Source of the DNA: Streptomyces sporangiiformans
GTDB taxonomy: Bacteria > Actinomycetota > Actinomycetes > Streptomycetales > Streptomycetaceae
Length of the DNA stretch: 56,407 bases
Assembly: GCF_005768555.2 (NCBI RefSeq)
Contig: NZ_VCHX02000069.1
Span: 258 to 56,664 of the forward strand
Direction: 5' to 3'
The first letter of the stretch is position 1; every line of letters begins with the position of its first letter. The notes beneath the pieces were generated by a model. It did no database searches, was not told where the DNA came from, and was given only the letters and a program-made list of their open reading frames with translations. This document shows, one piece after another, positions 44,751 to 55,135 of this stretch. The position numbers and the translations under genes were made by a program.

Positions 44751-45731
44751 ATGCGGCGGACCGATGTACCGGGCACCGAGGCGGTACTGCGCGCTCGACC
44801 CCGCTGGTGGACCGAGCTGCCGCTGATCCTGCTGGTGTACGCCGCGTACTCGGCCGGCCGGCTCCTCGTACGGGGCGACGTGGCGAGCGCCGTCGACCAC
44901 GGCCTGGGCATCCTGCGCATAGAGAAGGCCTTCTACCTCAACGCCGAGCATCCGCTGAACCGTCTCTTCACCCGCGAACCCTGGATAGGCATACCCGCCG
45001 ACTTCTGGTACGCCTCCCTGCACTACCTGGTCACGCCCGCGGTCCTGGTGTGGCTCTTCCGGTCCCGCGCCGTGCGCTACCGAGCCGCCCGCGCCTGGCT
45101 GATGACCTCCACGTTCATCGGTCTGATCGGCTTCACCCTGCTGCCCACCTGCCCGCCCCGGCTGCTGTCGGCGGGGCACGGCTTCGTCGACACGATGGCC
45201 CAGTACAGCGACTACGGCTGGTGGGGCGGCGAGGCGAGCGCGCCACGGGGGCTCGGCGGCATGACGAACCAGTACGCGGCGATGCCGAGCCTGCACGTCG
45301 GCTGGGCGCTGTGGTGCGGCGTGATGCTGTGGCGGTACGGCCGCACACCGCTCGCCAAGACCGTGGGCGTCGCCTACCCGTTGATCACCACGCTCGTGGT
45401 GATGGGCACCGCCAACCACTACTTCCTGGACGCCCTCGCGGGCGCGCTCGTGATGGGCGCGGGACTGCTGCTGACCGCGCCGGTGCTGCGGCTCGCGGAC
45501 ACGGCGCGGGCGCGGCTCGGGGTCGCGCGTCTGGCACCCGTCACCATGGTCTCTCGGGGCACAGGTTCCTCAATTGTCAGTGGTGGATGCCAGACTTCCC
45601 CGGGTGAGCGAATTCCCCGACAGCGCAAGGCCAGTGCCACCCCGGGCGCCGAGCTGGGAGCCGAGCAGGGAGCCGGTCCCGAAGCGAGTCCCGCCGACGC
45701 GGGGGACAGCGCTCCGGCAACGGCTCGCTGA
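44751..45731 (+). CDS. PAP2-family membrane phosphatase/phosphotransferase
   Basis: A 326-residue integral membrane protein of the PAP2_3 (Aur1-like) type. Five or six helices are visible, starting LPLILLVYAAYSAGRLLV. The catalytic motifs are MPSLHVGWALW and GTANHYFLDALAGALVMG with the conserved histidines. Such enzymes act on lipid phosphates or transfer phosphoinositol at the membrane outer face. GGGGGAGGG precedes the ATG at 44751. The conserved part ends near residue 265. The remaining tail overlaps the DNA-damage-type promoter (45574-45596) and 128 nt of the next gene in another frame, and looks like unconstrained read-through of an old intergenic region. Confidence 0.8.
   Translation: MRRTDVPGTEAVLRARPRWWTELPLILLVYAAYSAGRLLVRGDVASAVDHGLGILRIEKAFYLNAEHPLNRLFTREPWIGIPADFWYASLHYLVTPAVLVWLFRSRAVRYRAARAWLMTSTFIGLIGFTLLPTCPPRLLSAGHGFVDTMAQYSDYGWWGGEASAPRGLGGMTNQYAAMPSLHVGWALWCGVMLWRYGRTPLAKTVGVAYPLITTLVVMGTANHYFLDALAGALVMGAGLLLTAPVLRLADTARARLGVARLAPVTMVSRGTGSSIVSGGCQTSPGERIPRQRKASATPGAELGAEQGAGPEASPADAGDSAPATAR
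45574..45596 (+). promoter_or_regulatory. RecA-NDp/PafBC-type DNA-damage promoter
   Basis: TTGTCAGTG (45574-45582), an 8-bp spacer, and CAGACT (45591-45596) fit the actinobacterial motif TTGTCRGTG-N8-TAnnnT of LexA-independent, damage-induced promoters, with one mismatch in the -10. Seven bases later is a GTG (45604), so the transcript probably begins at the start codon and is leaderless. Confidence 0.75.
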
Positions 45732-46883
45732 GCTGCGCGGACCCGCGGTCCCGCCGCAGCCGCTCGACGCGCGCGCCCTGGCCGCGCTCGCCGCGAACCC
45801 CGGCTGCAAGCGGCGCGCGATCCTCGACGGCGCGGGGGTGAACAAGGCCACGCTGGCGAGCGCGCTGGGCTCGCCGTCCGCCTTCGGGCAGTCGCAGTTC
45901 GCGTTCATGCGGGGCAATGCCTTCGAGGCGCGGGTCAAGGCCGACGGGGGCGCGGAGTTGCTGCGGCTCGTGCACGAGAGGCTGGATCCGGGAGCGGTTC
46001 CTCCCCAGGGTGCCGCGGTCCCCGACCTCACGGCCGTAGGCCCCGAGGGGCGTGCGGCCCGTACGGCGCTGGCGCTGCGCGAGGCCACCGAGGCCGGGGC
46101 CTGGACGCTGCTCGACCATCCGCTGCTCGCCCTGGACGTCGCGGGCTCCCCCGCCTTCCTGGAGCCGGACGCCGTGGTGGTGCATCCCGACGGGAGCTGG
46201 ACGGTCGTCGAGATCAAGTCCTTCCCGATGCTGGACGGTTCGGCTGACGCGGCGAAGGTGGGCGCGGCCGCGCGGCAGGCCGCGGTGTACGTACTGGCGC
46301 TGGAGCAGGTCGCGAACCGCCTCGGCGCGGACCGGCTCGGCGCGGACCGGGTCGTCGCGGAGCCGCAGGGGCGCGCCCAAATCAGCAATGTCCGGCACCG
46401 GATCCTCCTGGTCTGCCCCAAGGACTTCTCCAACCTGCCGGCCGCGTCCGCCGTCGACGTCCGCAAGCAGCGCTCCGTGACCCGCCGTCAGCTGGACCGT
46501 CTCACGCGCATCGAGGACATCGCCGACTCCCTCCCGGACGGCACCTGCTTCGCCCCCGACCTCCCCGCCGCCGACCTGACCGCCGCGGTCGAGTCGGTCC
46601 CGGCCACCTACGCCCCCGAGTGCCTCGCCACCTGCGAACTGGCCTTCCACTGCCGCGCCCGCTCCCGCGCCGACGGGGCGGTGACGTCGCTGGGGCGCTC
46701 GCTGCGGGCGGAGCTGGGCGGCCTGACGACGGTCGACGACGTGCTCGCCGCGGCCCGCGGAACGACCGGCGACCCGACGGACCCGGCGGTCGCCGCCCTC
46801 CGCAGAGCGGCGGAACTGCGGGCGGAGGCCCTGGGCAGCCGGTCGCCCGGGCACGACCGGTCGCTCGACCACAAGGGGACGCC

Positions 46884-46893
<10 letters not shown>
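45604..46893 (+). CDS. RecB/Cas4-like Fe-S PD-(D/E)XK nuclease (TM0106-type)
   Basis: A 429-residue nuclease of the RecB-like PD-(D/E)XK group. The active site is clear: GNAFEARVK (motif I Glu), D189 in FLEPDAVVVH, E203 and K205 in WTVVEIKSF, and the QxxxY motif Q225/Y229 in RQAAVYVLAL. Cys68 together with C340-x3-C344-x5-C350 reproduces the one-plus-three cysteine pattern that holds a 4Fe-4S cluster in Cas4 and AddB nucleases, with three instead of two residues between the first pair. A GTG at 45604 is chosen because it is at the predicted transcription start of the damage promoter. A 15-bp tandem duplication (46321-46350) encodes RLGAD twice. First of three overlapping genes. Confidence 0.82.
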
Positions 46894-48628
<1,735 letters not shown>

Positions 48629-48632
<4 letters not shown>

Positions 48633-49975
48633 CCCCCGCCTCCCCGTCCCCGTTCGATCCCGGCGCCGAGGCCGCCCGCGCCACCGGCGCGATCCTGCGC
48701 GACACCCTGCACGGGGCGCACCGCGGGGTCGTCGTGGACTCGCCGCCCGGAGCGGGCAAGTCCACGCTCGTGGTCCGGGCGGCGCTCGAACTGGCCGAGG
48801 CCGGGCGCCCGTTGATGGTCATCGCGCAGACCAACGCGCAGGTCGACGACCTGGTCCTGCGGCTCGCCGAGAAGAACCCGGAGCTGCCCGTCGGCCGCCT
48901 GCACAGCAGCGACACGGATCCGTACGACAAGGCGCTCGACGATCTCCCGAACGTCCGCAAGTCCGCCAAGGCCGCGGACCTCTCGGGGCTGGACGTCGTG
49001 ATCTCGACGGCTGCCAAATGGGCCCATGTCAAGGGCGTCGAGCCCTGGCGTCACGCGATCGTCGACGAGGCGTACCAGATGCGCTCGGACGCGCTGCTCG
49101 CCGTCGCCGGGCTCTTCGAGCGGGCGCTGTTCGTCGGCGACCCGGGCCAGCTGGACCCGTTCTCGATCGTCGGCTCGGAGCAGTGGGCGGGTCTGTCGTA
49201 CGACCCCTCGGCGTCCGCCGTGACGACGCTGCTCGCCCACAACCCCGAGCTGCCGCAGCACCGGCTGCCGGTGTCCTGGCGGCTCCCCGCGTCGGCGGGG
49301 CCGCTGGTCTCGGACGCGTTCTACCCGTACACCCCGTTCCGCAGCGGCACCGGCCACGCCGACCGCCGGCTCGCCTTCGCGGTGCCGTCGGACGGTTCAA
49401 GCCCCGACCGGGTCATCGACGAGGCGGCCGAGACGGGCTGGGGCCTGCTGGAACTCCCGGCCCGGCACACGCCCCGTACGGACCCCGAGGCGGTCCGCGC
49501 CCTCGCCCAGGTCGTACGCCGTCTCCTGGACCGGGGCGGAGCGGCCACGTCGGAGCGGTCCCCCGATCCAGCCCCGCTCACCGCCGACCGCATCGCCGTG
49601 GGCACGGCACACCGGGATCAGGCGGCGTCCGTCCGCGCGGCGCTCGCGGAGCTCGGCGCCGGTGGGGTGACCGTCGACACGGCGAACCGTCTCCAGGGCC
49701 GCGAGTACGACGTGACCGTCGTCCTCCATCCCCTCTCGGGCCGCCCCGACGCGACGGCCTTCCACCTGGAAACGGGCCGCCTGTGCGTTCTGGCCTCCCG
49801 CCACCGCCACGCCTGCATCGTCGTCTGCCGCGCCGGAGTGACGGACCTGCTGGACGACCACCCGTCCACGGAACCGGTCCAGCTCGGGGTCACGGTGAAG
49901 TTCCCGGACGGCTGGGAGGCGAACCACGCGGTGCTGTCACATCTGTCGGAACACCGGGTGTCGTGGCGCCCGTGA
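48629..49975 (+). CDS. SF1-type DNA helicase/AAA ATPase
   Basis: A 448-residue compact superfamily 1 helicase. Motifs in order: I (Walker A) DSPPGAGKSTLVVRAAL with K44, Ia VIAQTNAQVDDLVLRLAE, II HAIVDEAYQM with D146-E147 (DEAY), III ALFVGDPGQLDPF, IV PVSWRLP, V VTVDTANRLQGREYDVTVV and VI CVLASRHRHACIVV. This places it near the Upf1/Dna2/RecD-like group. The GTG start overlaps the stop of the preceding gene (GTGA), so translation is coupled. Insert domains are small, which explains the short length. With the Fe-S nuclease two genes upstream, it recalls split Dna2 or AddAB nuclease-helicase machines. That functional link is inferred. Confidence 0.85.
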
Positions 49976-50082
49976 GCGGGACCGCCGGCCGGCGACCCCG
50001 CATGCCCTCTTGCGGGGTCAAGGGACAATGGACGGTGGCCCACTACAAGGACGGGTCGCACACCGTACGAGGAGGAGAAGTC

Positions 50083-50454
50083 ATGGCGGAGCCCACGCCG
50101 CGCAGGAACGAGCCGCGGCTTCGCCCTGCGCCGCTGCTCTTCGAGCCCGCGGAGGCCGCCTCCGATCCGGAGCATTTCTTCGACCTCGAGTCGATCGACG
50201 ATCCCCGGGCGCTGCTGTCCCGTGCCACGGAGCTGACGCACGCGTTCCGCGCGGCCGCCGACCGGGCCATCGAGTACCAGGCGATCGCCGCCGCCCAGCT
50301 CGCCGACCCCCGCCGGTTCGACCGGCTCACCCCGGCCGCCATCGCCGAACGTGCCGAGTGGACCGAGGACTACGCGAAGAGGATGGTCGAGTACGGGCGG
50401 GAGCTGCTTCGCGGGGCGGACGGCAACGGGCATGGAATCGGCGACCTCACCTGA
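50083..50454 (+). CDS. Small helical hypothetical protein
   Basis: A 123-residue soluble protein with no recognised family. It is mostly helical in its centre (LLSRATELTHAFRAAADRAIEYQAIAAAQLADPRRFDRLTPAAIAERAEW), suggesting a regulator-like or DNA-binding fold. A strong ribosome site GAGGAGGAG precedes the ATG at 50083. It lies 107 bp after the helicase gene. The first unit of a 26-bp tandem repeat starts inside its last codons and contains the stop codon, so the C-terminus HGIGDLT is partly repeat-derived. Confidence 0.65.
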   Translation: MAEPTPRRNEPRLRPAPLLFEPAEAASDPEHFFDLESIDDPRALLSRATELTHAFRAAADRAIEYQAIAAAQLADPRRFDRLTPAAIAERAEWTEDYAKRMVEYGRELLRGADGNGHGIGDLT

Positions 50455-50546
50455 GCCCGTGAGCCGACGACCTCACCTGAGCCCGTGAGCCGACGACCTC
50501 ACGTGAGCCCGTAAGCAGGCAACCTCACGTGAGCCGGTGACCTGAG
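50442..50546. repeat. Four 26-bp tandem repeats with CTCACGTGAG palindromes
   Basis: Units start at 50442, 50468, 50494 and 50520. The first two are identical, and the third and fourth diverge. Each carries the dyad CTCACSTGAG; units three and four have the perfect palindrome CTCACGTGAG. The array starts within the last codons of the 123-aa gene and fills the gap after it. Confidence 0.85.
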
Positions 50547-50664
50547 GCCAGGAAAGGCCCTTGGCATATGCCGGGCGGGCAAGGTACCCCACATCCACCC
50601 CTCCCGTCCCCATTTCCGGCAACTCTCGGGAGTCAGTCGCTCACCGCCGGTAGATGTAGGCGAC

Positions 50665-51342
50665 ATGAGCGGCATGAGCGGCACACGGAATCCGGCACGC
50701 GCCGTCCCCCAAGGAGCACACACCCTCACACCGGAGGGAGCCGCCTGGCTCGCCCGCGCGATCAGGCATCCATGTGGCAGGCTCGCCGCCCTGGAGGACC
50801 CGCCCGGCACCCCCGCGGTCCTGCCCTGCGGTCACGCCTTCGACGTCGTCAACGCTCCCGTGATCTTCGGCCGCCGCATGCTGGACCGGCTGTGGGACGA
50901 GGGCCCGGGCTCGGGCCCGGTGGCCACGCACCGGGGGCGGATACTCCTGTTCGCCACCCCGGGCACCGCGCAGCGCCTGCCCGCGCTCCTGCGGTGGGAG
51001 GAATGGGGCTCCGACGGCGGCGCGGGCCGCAGCGGCGCGATCCCGCCCCTGCTCTGCCACGGCCAGGGCGACGCGGTGACGATCCCGACCTTGAGCCCGG
51101 CGCCCGCACTCGCACCCGGGCCCGCGCCCGCCGAGGCCGAGCCCAGACCCTCCGAGCCCGAGCCGGTCCCCCCGCCCACCACCGCCCGCTGGCTCGTCGC
51201 CCCCGACACCCTCCGGCCCTGGCTGCCCGGCCCAGAGGTCCTGCTCTGGGCCGCCGTACGGGCCGCTCGCCCAGCGCGGATATCGATTTTTCCTCCCGCC
51301 GAACAGGGTGCTAAGGTCTACGACGTCAGCAGGCGCCGCTAG
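50665..51342 (+). CDS. Primase-polymerase (N-terminal)-like protein
   Basis: A 225-residue protein resembling the small actinobacterial proteins annotated as bifunctional DNA primase/polymerase N-terminal domain. The recognisable part is LTPEGAAWLARAIRHPCGRLAAL, VLPCGHAFDVVNAPVIFGRRMLDRLWDEG and HRGRILLFATPGTAQRLPALLRWEEWG. The catalytic Asp/Glu residues of active prim-pols are not evident, so it may be degenerate. A Pro/Ala/Glu-rich linker (about residues 145-170) divides it. The transcript may be leaderless: TAGATG lies eight nucleotides before the ATG. The last 10 nt, with the TAG stop, overlap the 5' end of tRNA-Lys. The C-terminus also covers the likely tRNA promoter (TAAGGT at 51312). 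Confidence 0.6.
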   Translation: MSGMSGTRNPARAVPQGAHTLTPEGAAWLARAIRHPCGRLAALEDPPGTPAVLPCGHAFDVVNAPVIFGRRMLDRLWDEGPGSGPVATHRGRILLFATPGTAQRLPALLRWEEWGSDGGAGRSGAIPPLLCHGQGDAVTIPTLSPAPALAPGPAPAEAEPRPSEPEPVPPPTTARWLVAPDTLRPWLPGPEVLLWAAVRAARPARISIFPPAEQGAKVYDVSRRR

Positions 51343-51406
51343 CTCAGTTGGTTAGAGCAGCTGACTCTTAATCAGCGGGTCCGGGGTTCGAGTCCCTGGC
51401 GGCGCA
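51333..51406 (+). tRNA. tRNA-Lys (anticodon CTT)
   Basis: A 74-nt cloverleaf: acceptor GCGCCGC/GCGGCGC, D arm GCTC/GAGC, anticodon stem CTGA/TCAG with loop carrying CTT, and T arm GGGG-TTCGAGT-CCCT region. Discriminator base A; CCA is not encoded. Its 5' end overlaps the stop codon of the preceding gene. Confidence 0.97.
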
Positions 51407-51412
51407 CGATGG

Positions 51413-51483
51413 CGATGGCGAGGCGGGTTCGCGTAAAGCGCGAACCTCCTCGCCATCGTTGTTTTCGCGCGGCTTCGCCGCGC
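51413..51483. terminator. Terminator hairpins after tRNA-Lys
   Basis: A long stem, CGATGGCGAGG and the following GGTTCGCG with their complements up to 51458, has one bulge and mismatch and a small loop. TTGTTTT follows, forming a canonical terminator. A second perfect hairpin, GCGCGGC-TTC-GCCGCGC (51467-51483), comes directly after and may serve the convergent protease gene. Confidence 0.85.
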
Positions 51484-51547
51484 CCTGCGAGGGCTCCGAC
51501 ACCCACACCCCCGTGACGCAGGCAGGAGTGTCCCCCTATGTGAGCAC

Positions 51548-52885
51548 TCACCCCGCCGAGATCGTCACCGTCCACGCGCCCGAAGGCGTGCGGTCCTCCA
51601 CCTCGATCCGCACATCCTCCCCCGGCACCGTGAAGCTCTCCCCGAGCCCCACCGGCGCGTCCGCGAGCGGCGGATACACGGACCTGTCCCAACAGGCCTC
51701 GGAGGTGGGGTGCGCGTCGATGACCTGGATGGGCCCGCCCCCGGACGCGGTCTCACCGCGTACGCGATAGACGAGCACACCCTGCGAACAGACCGCCTCG
51801 TCGTTCCCGACCGGCCCCCGCGCCTCGAAGGCGATCGCACTGCTGCGCCCGGTGCGAACCACCGCCAGCTTCGTCCCGCCGCCCAGCCCGAACCCCACCT
51901 CCCGCGCCTTCCGCACCTCCCCCGCCGCCCCCGAGGCAGCCGTCGCCGCCGCCATCGAGGCAGCCGTGGCCGGCCCCGCCCCCAATGGCTCCAACGTCAA
52001 CCGCGCGCCGCCCGCGTCACCCGCCCCCTCCACACACGCCACCTGCCGGGGGGCCAGCCAGCCGAGCTTCCACTTGTGCCAGCCGAAGAGATCGGGCGCG
52101 AGGCCGAACTGGCTGCCCATGAGGTCCCAGTCGCCGACGTGCGTGTCCCAGTCACCCTTGCCGTCCGTCGGCCGGTGGTAGAGATCCGGCAGGTCGAAGA
52201 CATGGCCGGTCTCATGGGCGAGAACCAGCCGGTCCGGCGGGTGCTTCTCGAAAACCGTGACGACGCGGCGGATGTCCTTGCCGTCGGCCCGCAGCGGCGT
52301 GTCCAGGTTCACCACCTTCGTCGCGTCCGAGTCCACGCCGGGCGCGTCCGGGTCGGCGACAAAGTAGACGACGTCGTAGCGCGAAAAGTCGACACGCCCG
52401 TTGGAGACGGCGAGGGCGTCGCGCAGGTACGCGGACCGTCGCGCGGAGTGCCAGTCGCGCTGTATGGCGTACGCGGTGGAGGCCCGCGGCATCCGGATCC
52501 ACTCGCGGACCGGGTGCGGGCGCAGGGTGAACTTGCCGTAGGAGGCCTGCTCGAAGAAGCGACTGGTCGCCGGGAAGTAGTCGCCCTTCAGGTCGGTGGG
52601 CCTGGTCAGCGGCTCGGAGTCCGGAAAGGACAGGAAGACCATCACGGCGTCGAGGCGGCGGGCGGGGCGCGGATAGGAGGCGTTCCAGGTGTCCAGCCCC
52701 TCCGAGTGGTGGGCGTCGGTCCGCTTCAGCGCGCACGGAAGGGAGCGGGTCACGGCGATCGAGGGGCCCGTCACCAGGGAGGTCGCGGCGAGCGCCGCCA
52801 TGGACGTGAACACGGCCGCGGGACCACGCCAACGAGGTCTCATCCCGGCACGGGCGAGCCCCTTGAGGGTGAGCGGACGCGGCAC
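51548..52885 (-). CDS. Secreted M6-like zinc metalloprotease
   Basis: A 445-residue exported peptidase of the M6/immune-inhibitor-A-like group. The basic N-terminus and hydrophobic stretch (AAVFTSMAALAATSLVTGPSIAV) form a signal peptide of about 45 residues. The catalytic domain has DAVMVFLSFPDSEP, FFEQASYGKFTL, and the zinc site LVLAHETGHVFDLPDLYH (HExxH with catalytic Glu and a downstream Asp/His), then GDWDLMGSQF, the methionine-turn equivalent. The GTG at 52885 has GGAGG six nucleotides upstream; an in-frame ATG at 52843 is the alternative. The middle Ala-rich insertion (ATAASMAAATAASGAAG) looks disordered. It stands alone after the tRNA-Lys terminator. Confidence 0.85.
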   Translation of the reverse strand: MPRPLTLKGLARAGMRPRWRGPAAVFTSMAALAATSLVTGPSIAVTRSLPCALKRTDAHHSEGLDTWNASYPRPARRLDAVMVFLSFPDSEPLTRPTDLKGDYFPATSRFFEQASYGKFTLRPHPVREWIRMPRASTAYAIQRDWHSARRSAYLRDALAVSNGRVDFSRYDVVYFVADPDAPGVDSDATKVVNLDTPLRADGKDIRRVVTVFEKHPPDRLVLAHETGHVFDLPDLYHRPTDGKGDWDTHVGDWDLMGSQFGLAPDLFGWHKWKLGWLAPRQVACVEGAGDAGGARLTLEPLGAGPATAASMAAATAASGAAGEVRKAREVGFGLGGGTKLAVVRTGRSSAIAFEARGPVGNDEAVCSQGVLVYRVRGETASGGGPIQVIDAHPTSEACWDRSVYPPLADAPVGLGESFTVPGEDVRIEVEDRTPSGAWTVTISAG

Positions 52886-53253
52886 ATCGACCTCCGGATG
52901 CGGAATTCGGGATACCGCACCCAGCTTGTGGGTTTTTGATCACAGTCACCCTGTTTGCCTGCACCAGAAGGGTGAGAGGGACCGACAACCGGACGACCCG
53001 CAGGTCGACACCCCGAGTACTCACGGAACGTCACAAGTGATCGCGTGATGAAGGAACCCGTCCAGGTGCGGGCAGAAACGATCTGTCGCATGCGCTCGTT
53101 GTTCCGGAAGACTGAGCAGTAGCTGGAAGGCCTTACGGACAGCCTCTATGATCGGCACACTTTCCTGCGTGGACACGGCCAGAGCGGCCGTCCACCTCCG
53201 GCCGACCACCCGACGAGACCTGTACGAGAACGAGTGCACAGCGGGAGCGAACG
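52886..53253. promoter_or_regulatory. Divergent control region, metalloprotease / cdgA
   Basis: This 368-bp interval contains no gene I can support. It is AT-richer near 52925-52965 (GGGTTTTTGATCACAGTCAC), likely the protease promoter, and 53085-53165, likely the cdgA promoter. No BldD box was seen here; the two clear boxes lie inside cdgA. Confidence 0.4.
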
Positions 53254-55113
53254 GTGAGCGGAACGTCCGATGGACCGGCGCCTGCGGCAGACCTCGCCCG
53301 GTCAGTCGTAACAGAGAGTGACAACGAGTCACCTCCGCACGAACGGACGCCCCCTGCTGCCGCCGCCCGGACGCAACCGGGCGTCGAGGCCCGCACCTTC
53401 CGCGCCACCTTCGCCGCCGCGCCCCTCCCGATGGCTGTCGTCGACCGCGAGGGCCTGGTCGTCACGGCCAACGACACGCTGGCCGCGCTGCTCGGCGCGG
53501 GCCCGGACGGCCTCACGGGCCGGATCGCCGCCGACCTGGTGGACCTGGCCTCCGACGCCCGCACCTGGCACGCCTACCGCGAGGTGCTCCGCGGCCGCCA
53601 GGCCAGACTTCGCTGCACCCGCCGGCTCAAGCATCCCGACGGCCACTCGCTCTGGGTCCAGGTCACGGTCTCGCCGCTGCCCGAGGAGGAGCGCGCCGTA
53701 CTGCTCTCCGTCTCGGACATCAGCGCCCGCCACGAACTCCAGGCGCGCCTGAGGCACCTGCAGATGCACGACCCGGTGACCCGGCTGCCCAACCGCACCC
53801 TGTTCTTCGAACGCCTGTCGGCCGCGCTGGAGCCGGAGGCGTACGAGGAGTCCGGCACCGGCAGGATCGGGGTGTGCTACCTGGACGTCGACGGGTTCAA
53901 GGCCGTCAACGACACGCTCGGCCATCGCGTCGGTGACCGGCTGCTCGCGGCCGTCGCCGAGCGGCTGACGCGCTGCGCGGACGAGGCCGGGTACGCGAGG
54001 ACGGCCACGCCGCTGGTCGCCCGGCTCGGTGGCGACGAGTTCGCGCTGCTGGTCGAGGACTCCACGGGTACGGAGCAGCTCGCGGAGCTCGCCGAGTCCG
54101 TACTGGGCTCCCTCCAGGCGCCCTTCGACCTCTCCGGACAGCGGCTCTCGGTCTCGGCCTCGATCGGGGTCGTCGAGCGGCGCGCCGCCGGCACCACCCC
54201 GACCGGTCTGATGCAGGCCGCCGACACGACGCTGTACTGGGCAAAGGCCGACGGAAAGTCCCGCTGGACGCTCTTCGACCCGGAGCGCAACGCCCACCGC
54301 ATGACCCGCCAGGCGCTCTCCTCCGGCCTCCGGCCCGCCATCGAGCGAGGTGAATTCGCCCTGGAATACCAGCCGTTGGTCGGGATGGAGGACGGCGGCG
54401 TCCACGGAGTCGAGGCGCTGGTCCGCTGGAACCATCCCCAGTTCGGCACCTTGACGCCGAATCGGTTCATCGGACTTGCGGAAGAAGACGGCTCGATCGT
54501 GCAGCTCGGACGCTGGGTGCTGGCCACCGCCTGCAAGCAGGCGCGCCGCTGGCAGCTGGACCATCCGGACGTGCCTCCGGTTTTCGTGAGCGTGAACGTG
54601 GCGGTGCGTCAGGTCTGGGACTCGGATCTGGTGGCGGATGTCGCGACGATCCTCGCGGAGACCGGACTCGCCCCGCACCTGCTGCAGTTGGAGCTCACCG
54701 AGTCGGCCGTGATGGGCTCCGCCGGCCGCCCGCTCCAGGCCCTGCAGGCGCTCAGCGACATGGGCGTACGCATCGCCATCGACGACTTCGGCACGGGGTA
54801 CTCGAACCTCGCCTACCTCAGCCGCCTGCCCGTCTCCGTCCTGAAGCTCGACGGGTCCTTCGTGCGCGGCTTCCAGTACGAGGACGCGGGCGACCGTTCC
54901 AACCCGGCCGACGAGGTCATCGTCGAGGCTCTCATCCAACTCGCCCACCGTCTGGGCCTGACGGTCACCGCCGAGTGCGTGGAGACGTCCGGCCAGGCCT
55001 CCCGCCTGCGCCGCATCGGCTGCGACACCGGTCAGGGGTGGCTGTACTCGCGTCCGGTGGCGCCGGATCGTATCTCCGCACTCCTGACAGCGGAGGACTG
55101 CCCGCAGACCTGA
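53254..55113 (+). CDS. cdgA: c-di-GMP diguanylate cyclase/phosphodiesterase CdgA
   Basis: A 619-residue PAS-GGDEF-EAL protein. The PAS domain spans about residues 45-165. The GGDEF domain follows (PVTRLPNRTLFFERL, YLDVDGFKAVNDTLGH) with intact G259-G260-D261-E262-F263, so cyclase activity is possible. The inhibitory RxxD site is absent at its usual place. The EAL domain (about 355-610) has E387-A388-L389 in GVEALVRW and IDDFGTGYSNLAYL, so phosphodiesterase residues are also kept. No transmembrane segment is evident. The GTG at 53254 has GGGAG six nucleotides upstream. Position matches S. coelicolor cdgA (SCO2817), a BldD target affecting development. Two BldD boxes occur at 53309-53331 within the coding region. 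Confidence 0.93.
   Translation: MSGTSDGPAPAADLARSVVTESDNESPPHERTPPAAAARTQPGVEARTFRATFAAAPLPMAVVDREGLVVTANDTLAALLGAGPDGLTGRIAADLVDLASDARTWHAYREVLRGRQARLRCTRRLKHPDGHSLWVQVTVSPLPEEERAVLLSVSDISARHELQARLRHLQMHDPVTRLPNRTLFFERLSAALEPEAYEESGTGRIGVCYLDVDGFKAVNDTLGHRVGDRLLAAVAERLTRCADEAGYARTATPLVARLGGDEFALLVEDSTGTEQLAELAESVLGSLQAPFDLSGQRLSVSASIGVVERRAAGTTPTGLMQAADTTLYWAKADGKSRWTLFDPERNAHRMTRQALSSGLRPAIERGEFALEYQPLVGMEDGGVHGVEALVRWNHPQFGTLTPNRFIGLAEEDGSIVQLGRWVLATACKQARRWQLDHPDVPPVFVSVNVAVRQVWDSDLVADVATILAETGLAPHLLQLELTESAVMGSAGRPLQALQALSDMGVRIAIDDFGTGYSNLAYLSRLPVSVLKLDGSFVRGFQYEDAGDRSNPADEVIVEALIQLAHRLGLTVTAECVETSGQASRLRRIGCDTGQGWLYSRPVAPDRISALLTAEDCPQT
53309..53331. promoter_or_regulatory. Two overlapping BldD boxes
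   Basis: TAACAGAGAGTGA (53309-53321) and TGACAACGAGTCA (53319-53331) both fit the BldD half-site pattern TNAC-N5-GTNA. The second lies in a perfect GTGAC-N5-GTCAC palindrome. They begin 55 nt inside the cdgA reading frame. Confidence 0.7.
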
Positions 55114-55135
55114 CCCTGCTCAGGCCCGACCCTTC

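Noticed and set aside
46321..46350. 15-bp tandem duplication in the nuclease gene as a frameshift or assembly error
   Set aside because: It keeps the frame and encodes RLGAD twice between the active-site and cysteine regions; a harmless duplication is the simpler reading.
50442..50546. CRISPR array
   Set aside because: The units are contiguous with no unique spacers and no cas genes are nearby. The Cas4-like nuclease upstream belongs to a helicase operon, not to a CRISPR locus.
53318..53752. Alternative frame starting GTGACAACG over the BldD palindrome in cdgA
   Set aside because: It encodes no recognisable domain, while the frame from 53254 leads into PAS-GGDEF-EAL with proper motifs.
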